Shown here: piece after piece, positions 7,538-10,804 of the stretch
How the letters are laid out: each line of letters opens with the position of its first letter
Numbering within the stretch: position 1 is the stretch's first letter
NCBI GenBank assembly: GCA_023460715.1
Contig: JAEWPH010000117.1
Coordinates: 1-10,804, forward strand
DNA length: 10,804 bases
DNA from: Pseudomonadota bacterium
GTDB lineage: Bacteria; Pseudomonadota; Gammaproteobacteria; Burkholderiales; Burkholderiaceae_C
Direction: 5' to 3'
Program-made: the position numbers and the translations under genes
The notes under the pieces: model-generated
Databases searched by the model: none
The model's input: only the letters and a program-made list of their open reading frames with translations
What the model was told of the DNA's origin: nothing

Positions 7538-9025
7538 TCAGAAGAACGTGGCGCTCACGCGGAAGAGCTTCTCCACCTCGCGCACCAGGCGCTTGTGCGG
7601 CAGGAAGAACACCACGTGGTCGTTGCTCTCGATCACCGTGTGGCTGCGCGGGATGATCACCTCCACGGCGGACTCGCCCGCCGGCGCGGCGGCCGCGGCC
7701 GCGCTGGCCGCACCGTCGGAGCCTTCATCGTGCGGCAGGCCGCGCACGATCAGGCCCATGTGCACCTCGGCCGGCAGGTGGATCTCGCTGACCTTGCGGC
7801 CCACCACGCGCGAACTCTTGCGGTCGCCCCGCGCCACGATCTCCAGCGCCTCGGCCACGCCGCGGCGCAGGCTGTGCACGGCCTGCACGTCGCCGCGGCG
7901 CACATAGGCCAACAGTTCGCCCAGCATGGCCTGCGCGGGCGACAGGGCGATGTCGATCTGCGTGCCGTGCATCAGGTCGGCATAGCTGCGCCGGTTGATG
8001 AGCGCCAGCACGCGGCTGGCGCCCATGCGCTTGGCCAGCAGGCAGGCCATGATGTTGTCCTCGTCGTCATCGGTGAGCGCCAGGAACAGGTCCACCTCTT
8101 CGATGTTCTCGTCGCCCAGCAGGTCCTCGTCGGTGGTGTCGCCCTGCAGCACGAGGATGTCGGACGGCAGGCGCGAGGCCAGCGCCACGCAGCGCTCGGC
8201 GTTCTCCTCGATGATCTTCACGTTGAAACCGCCCAGCTGCGACAGCTGCCGCGCCAGCCGCTCGCCCACGCGGCCGCCGCCGGCCATCATGATGCGGCGC
8301 ACCGGGCGCGCGGGCTGCCCCTCGCGGCGGTGCAGGGCCGACAGCACCTGCGGGATCTGCTCGCGCGCCGACAGCACGAACACCTCGTCTCCGGGCTCCA
8401 CACGGGTGTTGCCGTCGCAGGCGATGAACCGGTCGGGCTCTTCGGGAAAGCGCCGGTAGATGGCCACGATGCGCATGGCCACGTCGGGGGCCGTCTCGCG
8501 CATGGTGGCGATGCGCATGCCCACCATGGGCGCGCCGGAGCGCGCACGCACCGACACCAGGCAGGCCCGCCCGCCCGCGAACAGGCGCACCTGCAGCGCC
8601 TCGGGGTACTCCACCAGCTTGCCGATGTAGCGCGTGAGCGACTCCTCGGGGCAGATGATGCGGTCCACACCGAAGCCGTCCTTGCCCAGCAGCGCGCTGT
8701 GCTCTTCCAGGTCGAAGCCGGACGAGCGCACGCGGGCGATGCGGGTGGGGATGCTGAACAGCAGCTGCGCCACCTTGCAGCAGACCAGGTTGGTTTCGTC
8801 CTGCGCGGCGCAGGCGATGAGCAGGTCGGTGTCGCGCGCCCCGGCCTCGGCCAGCACGGCCGGGTCGATGCCGTTGCCCACCACGCCGCGCAGGTCGAAC
8901 CGCGCCTCCAGGTCGCGCAGGCGCTCGGCGTCGGTGTCGATGACGGTGATGTCGTTCTTCTCGGACACCAGGCTGTCGGCCACGCTGTAGCCCACGCGCC
9001 CGGCGCCGAGGATGATGATTTTCAT
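7538..9025 (-). CDS. trkA: Trk system regulatory subunit TrkA
   Basis: A 495-residue cytoplasmic nucleotide-binding protein that gates TrkH. It has the duplicated RCK architecture: a first Rossmann domain with GAGRVG (7-12) and the acidic VID end of strand two (28-30); a first TrkA-C domain around 140-220; a second Rossmann domain with GGGRVG (249-254) and IIEEN (271-275); and a second TrkA-C domain from about 385 to the end, closing with REVEKLFRVSATFF. E. coli TrkA is 458 residues; much of the extra length is an alanine-rich insertion at about 430-454. The frame continues upstream to 9142, but that part lies in an intergenic repeat, so the ATG at 9023-9025, which begins the Rossmann strand directly, is chosen. 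It is 50 bases upstream of trkH and 176 downstream of proA. Confidence 0.97.
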   Translation of the reverse strand: MKIIILGAGRVGYSVADSLVSEKNDITVIDTDAERLRDLEARFDLRGVVGNGIDPAVLAEAGARDTDLLIACAAQDETNLVCCKVAQLLFSIPTRIARVRSSGFDLEEHSALLGKDGFGVDRIICPEESLTRYIGKLVEYPEALQVRLFAGGRACLVSVRARSGAPMVGMRIATMRETAPDVAMRIVAIYRRFPEEPDRFIACDGNTRVEPGDEVFVLSAREQIPQVLSALHRREGQPARPVRRIMMAGGGRVGERLARQLSQLGGFNVKIIEENAERCVALASRLPSDILVLQGDTTDEDLLGDENIEEVDLFLALTDDDEDNIMACLLAKRMGASRVLALINRRSYADLMHGTQIDIALSPAQAMLGELLAYVRRGDVQAVHSLRRGVAEALEIVARGDRKSSRVVGRKVSEIHLPAEVHMGLIVRGLPHDEGSDGAASAAAAAAPAGESAVEVIIPRSHTVIESNDHVVFFLPHKRLVREVEKLFRVSATFF

Positions 9026-9087
9026 GTGCCGTTTCCGAGCGAGATGGGCACCGCTAACGGCGTCTGAACACAGCACGGCCCAAGCCA

Positions 9088-9194
9088 GCGGCAGCCGAGC
9101 AAGGGCCGCCCCGCAGCGAGGGCTGCGCCCCCCTGCCCGCATGGCGCAGCCATGCGAGAGCGGGGGGAAGGCGCCGAAGGCGACTCAGGGGGGT
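9088..9194. repeat. GC-rich intergenic repeat with nested hairpins
   Basis: The proA-trkA gap is mostly a structured block. It contains a perfect 8-bp inverted repeat with a three-base loop (9138-9145 and 9149-9156), flanked by C6 (9128-9133) and G6 (9162-9167) that extend the stem. A second G6 (9188-9193) could pair with the same C6. A direct repeat GAAGGCG occurs twice next to it (9167-9173 and 9176-9182), and a 5-bp hairpin lies at 9113-9126. I recall very similar blocks (an end reading CTCAGGGGG next to GGCGCCGAAGGCG, and AGCAAGGGCCGC at the other end) in many Acidovorax and Comamonas intergenic regions. There is no T run for a classical terminator. Boundaries are approximate. Confidence 0.6.
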
Positions 9195-9201
9195 GTTCAC
9201 T

Positions 9202-10482
9202 TCAGGCGCGGACTTCGCCATCCCCCAGCACCACGTACTTGAGGGAGGTGAGCCCCTCGATGCCCACCGGGCCCCGGGCGTGGAATTTGTCGGTGCTGAT
9301 GCCGATCTCGGCGCCCAGGCCGTACTCGAAGCCGTCCGCAAAGCGCGTGCTGGCGTTGACCATCACGCTGGCCGAATCCACCTCGCGCAGAAAGCGCTGC
9401 GCGTGCATGTGGTCGCGCGTGAGGATGGCGTCGGTGTGGTGGCTCGAATAGCGGTTGATGTGCGCGATGGCTTCGTCGATGCCGTCCACCACCTTGATGC
9501 TGATGATGGGCGCCAGGTATTCCTCGCTCCAGTCCTGCTCGGTGGCGGGTACGACCAGCGCGCCGGGCACGTCCGCCAGCAGCGCCACCGACTCGGGGCA
9601 GCCGCGCATCTCCACGCCCTTGGCGGCGTACACCACGCCGATCTGCGGCAGGAACTCGGCCGCCACGCCGCGCGCCACCAGCAGGCCTTCGCTGGCGTTG
9701 CAGGGGCTGTACTTGTTCGTCTTGGCGTTGTCGGCCACCTTCACGGCCATGGCCACGTCCACCGGCGAGTCCACATAGGTGTGGCAGTTGCCGTCCAGGT
9801 GCTTGATGACGGGCACCTTGGCCTCGCGGCTGATGCGCTCGATCAGGCCCTTGCCGCCGCGCGGAATGATCACATCCACGTACTGCGGCATGGCGATGAG
9901 CTGGCCCACGGCCTCGCGGTCGGTGGTCTGCACCAGCTGCACGGCGTCTGCGGGCAGGCCGGCTTCGGCCAGGGCCTGCTGCACCAGCTGGGCCAGCGCC
10001 TTGTTGGAGTCGATGGCCTCGGAGCCGCCGCGCAGGATGCAGGCGTTGCCGCTCTTGATGCTCAGGCTGGCAGCCTCGATGGTCACGTTGGGCCGGCTCT
10101 CGTAGACCATGCCGAACACGCCGATCGGCACGCGCATCTGCCCCACGCGGATGCCGCTGGGCTGCTGCTTCATGCCGATGATCTCGCCGATGATGTCCGG
10201 CATGGCGGCCAGCTGCTCGCAGCCCAGGGCGCAGGTTTCCAGCACCTTGGGGGTCAGGCGCAGGCGGTCCACCATGGGATCGGACAGGCCGTTCGCCACG
10301 GCGCGTTCCAGATCCTTAGCGTTGTCGGCCTGCAGGGCTTGCACGTTCTCGCGCAGCAGGCGGGCCAGGGCCAGCAACGCTTTGTTTTTGATAGCTGCCG
10401 GCGCCCGCGCCACCTGCGCAGAGGCCGTTTTTGCTTGCAAGCCAAGCGTCTGGGTGTATTCGGCGATGTTGAGCGCGTTCAT
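9202..10482 (-). CDS. proA: gamma-glutamyl phosphate reductase
   Basis: A 426-residue cytoplasmic enzyme that reduces gamma-glutamyl phosphate to glutamate semialdehyde with NADPH, the second step of proline synthesis; the family is about 415-425 residues. It belongs to the aldehyde dehydrogenase superfamily. The catalytic cysteine is Cys261 in [10 protein letters not shown], where many homologues read CNxxETLL, so glycine replaces threonine. Other family blocks are [20 protein letters not shown] (118-137), [17 protein letters not shown] (144-160), [10 protein letters not shown] (205-214) and [25 protein letters not shown] (373-397). The ATG at 10480-10482 overlaps the stop of the upstream kinase gene as ATGA, which supports this start over the earlier frame opening at 10542. 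Its partner proB is not in the window. Codons for residues 19-32 resemble a genomic repeat. Confidence 0.97.
   Translation of the reverse strand: MNALNIAEYTQTLGLQAKTASAQVARAPAAIKNKALLALARLLRENVQALQADNAKDLERAVANGLSDPMVDRLRLTPKVLETCALGCEQLAAMPDIIGEIIGMKQQPSGIRVGQMRVPIGVFGMVYESRPNVTIEAASLSIKSGNACILRGGSEAIDSNKALAQLVQQALAEAGLPADAVQLVQTTDREAVGQLIAMPQYVDVIIPRGGKGLIERISREAKVPVIKHLDGNCHTYVDSPVDVAMAVKVADNAKTNKYSPCNASEGLLVARGVAAEFLPQIGVVYAAKGVEMRGCPESVALLADVPGALVVPATEQDWSEEYLAPIISIKVVDGIDEAIAHINRYSSHHTDAILTRDHMHAQRFLREVDSASVMVNASTRFADGFEYGLGAEIGISTDKFHARGPVGIEGLTSLKYVVLGDGEVRA
10388..10426. repeat. repeat-like segment inside the proA coding start
   Basis: TTGATAGCTGCCGGCGC (10388-10404) and AGAGGCC (10420-10426), followed by GTTTTTGC, have the same order and nearly the same spacing as the intergenic repeat at 2409-2448 (39 versus 40 bases). 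The centre differs and is GC-rich. It encodes proA residues 19-32, which still align without a gap to other ProA proteins. It may be a coding-compatible copy or a chance similarity. Confidence 0.35.
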
Positions 10483-10804
10483 GGGCGTGATTCTGACGCA
10501 CTTGCATCGCCCATGCCGCCGTGGGCCTGATCGGGCAGCCACAGGGCCGCGTCCAGCCCGGCCACCCGCCCGTCGCGCAGGCGGTTGGCCACGGTCAGCC
10601 GGCCCCCGCAGGCCTGGGCCAGGTCCTTGCAGATGGCCAGCCCCAGCCCCGCGCCCCGGCCGCGCGCGTCGCCGGTGACGAAGGGCATGAACAGGTCGCG
10701 CTGCATCTGCGGCGAGAGGCCGGGGCCGTCGTCGTGCACGGTGATGAGCACGCCCGCGCGCGCGCCGCCAGCGCCAGCGCCGGCATCCGGGCCCGCGCCC
10801 GCGC
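10479..10804 (-). CDS. sensor histidine kinase, C-terminal part (runs off right edge)
   Basis: The last 107 residues of a protein whose beginning lies beyond position 10804. They hold the end of a HATPase_c ATP-binding domain: the G1 box DDGPGL (visible residues 24-29), the F-box-like LFMPF (37-41), the G2 box [10 protein letters not shown] (48-57), then GGRLTVAN (66-73). This is the catalytic end of a two-component sensor kinase, which would autophosphorylate and pass phosphate to a response regulator. The visible part starts with a glycine/alanine-rich stretch just before the G1 strand, and the last 17 residues are an unconserved tail. The H-box, sensor domain and any partner regulator are outside the window, so stimulus and targets cannot be named. 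Its TGA overlaps the proA ATG by four bases, implying translational coupling. The frame stays open to the window edge. Confidence 0.88.
   Translation of the reverse strand, partial: AGAGPDAGAGAGGARAGVLITVHDDGPGLSPQMQRDLFMPFVTGDARGRGAGLGLAICKDLAQACGGRLTVANRLRDGRVAGLDAALWLPDQAHGGMGDASASESRP

Noticed and set aside
5973..7907. 644-residue open frame on the + strand opposite trkH and part of trkA
   Set aside because: Low-complexity His/Gln/Gly/Arg composition, spans two unrelated real genes and the gap between them, and has no domain signature.
9051..9060. CCG/CGG mini-palindrome upstream of trkA
   Set aside because: Only three paired bases in GC-rich DNA, which is expected by chance.
9026..9142. 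N-terminal extension of TrkA by 39 residues
   Set aside because: The added bases fall in the intergenic repeat and the added residues do not belong to the family; the Rossmann strand starts at the ATG at 9023-9025.
9193..10530. 445-residue open frame on the + strand opposite proA
   Set aside because: It is the antisense shadow of proA, rich in His, Ala, Gly and Leu, with no family resemblance.

Overview
The window looks like chromosomal DNA from a GC-rich betaproteobacterium, most likely of the family Comamonadaceae (Acidovorax-like). This rests on three things: the high GC content, the distinctive glutamate-cysteine ligase family (the Acidithiobacillus-type GshA), and two kinds of intergenic repeat that I recall as common in Acidovorax and relatives. 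The genus is an inference from memory, not a search result. Nothing looks phage-, plasmid- or transposon-borne, and I see no CRISPR array, tRNA, rRNA or insertion sequence.

All eight coding regions lie on the minus strand, so transcription runs right to left. In that order they are: the C-terminal end of a sensor histidine kinase (cut by the right edge), proA (proline synthesis), trkA and trkH (regulator and channel of the Trk potassium uptake system), gshA (first step of glutathione synthesis), kup (second potassium transporter), a BenE-family transporter, and gshB (second step of glutathione synthesis). The kinase and proA overlap by four bases (ATGA). The other junctions are gaps of 25 to 190 bases: proA-trkA 176, trkA-trkH 50, trkH-gshA 136, gshA-kup 186, kup-benE 190, benE-gshB 25. 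No gene-free stretch exceeds 300 bases; the longest gaps hold repeats, palindromes or promoter candidates, described individually. The last 179 bases at the left edge, downstream of gshB, hold hairpins and two possible leftward promoters, the outer one with an A/T-rich upstream tract as in strong stable-RNA promoters.

Functionally, the block combines potassium uptake by two routes (Trk and Kup) with both enzymes that make glutathione. In many Gram-negative bacteria glutathione controls potassium efflux through Kef channels, so the interleaving may reflect a shared physiology, although no kef gene is visible here. The two long + strand reading frames opposite kup and trkH, and the other + strand frames, are composition shadows of the real genes. 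I found no clear undescribed system. The most interesting items are an intergenic repeat whose conserved ends recur in the same order and spacing inside the coding start of proA, an alanine-rich insertion in the last domain of TrkA, a foldable repeat between proA and trkA, and the outward-facing promoter at the left edge.
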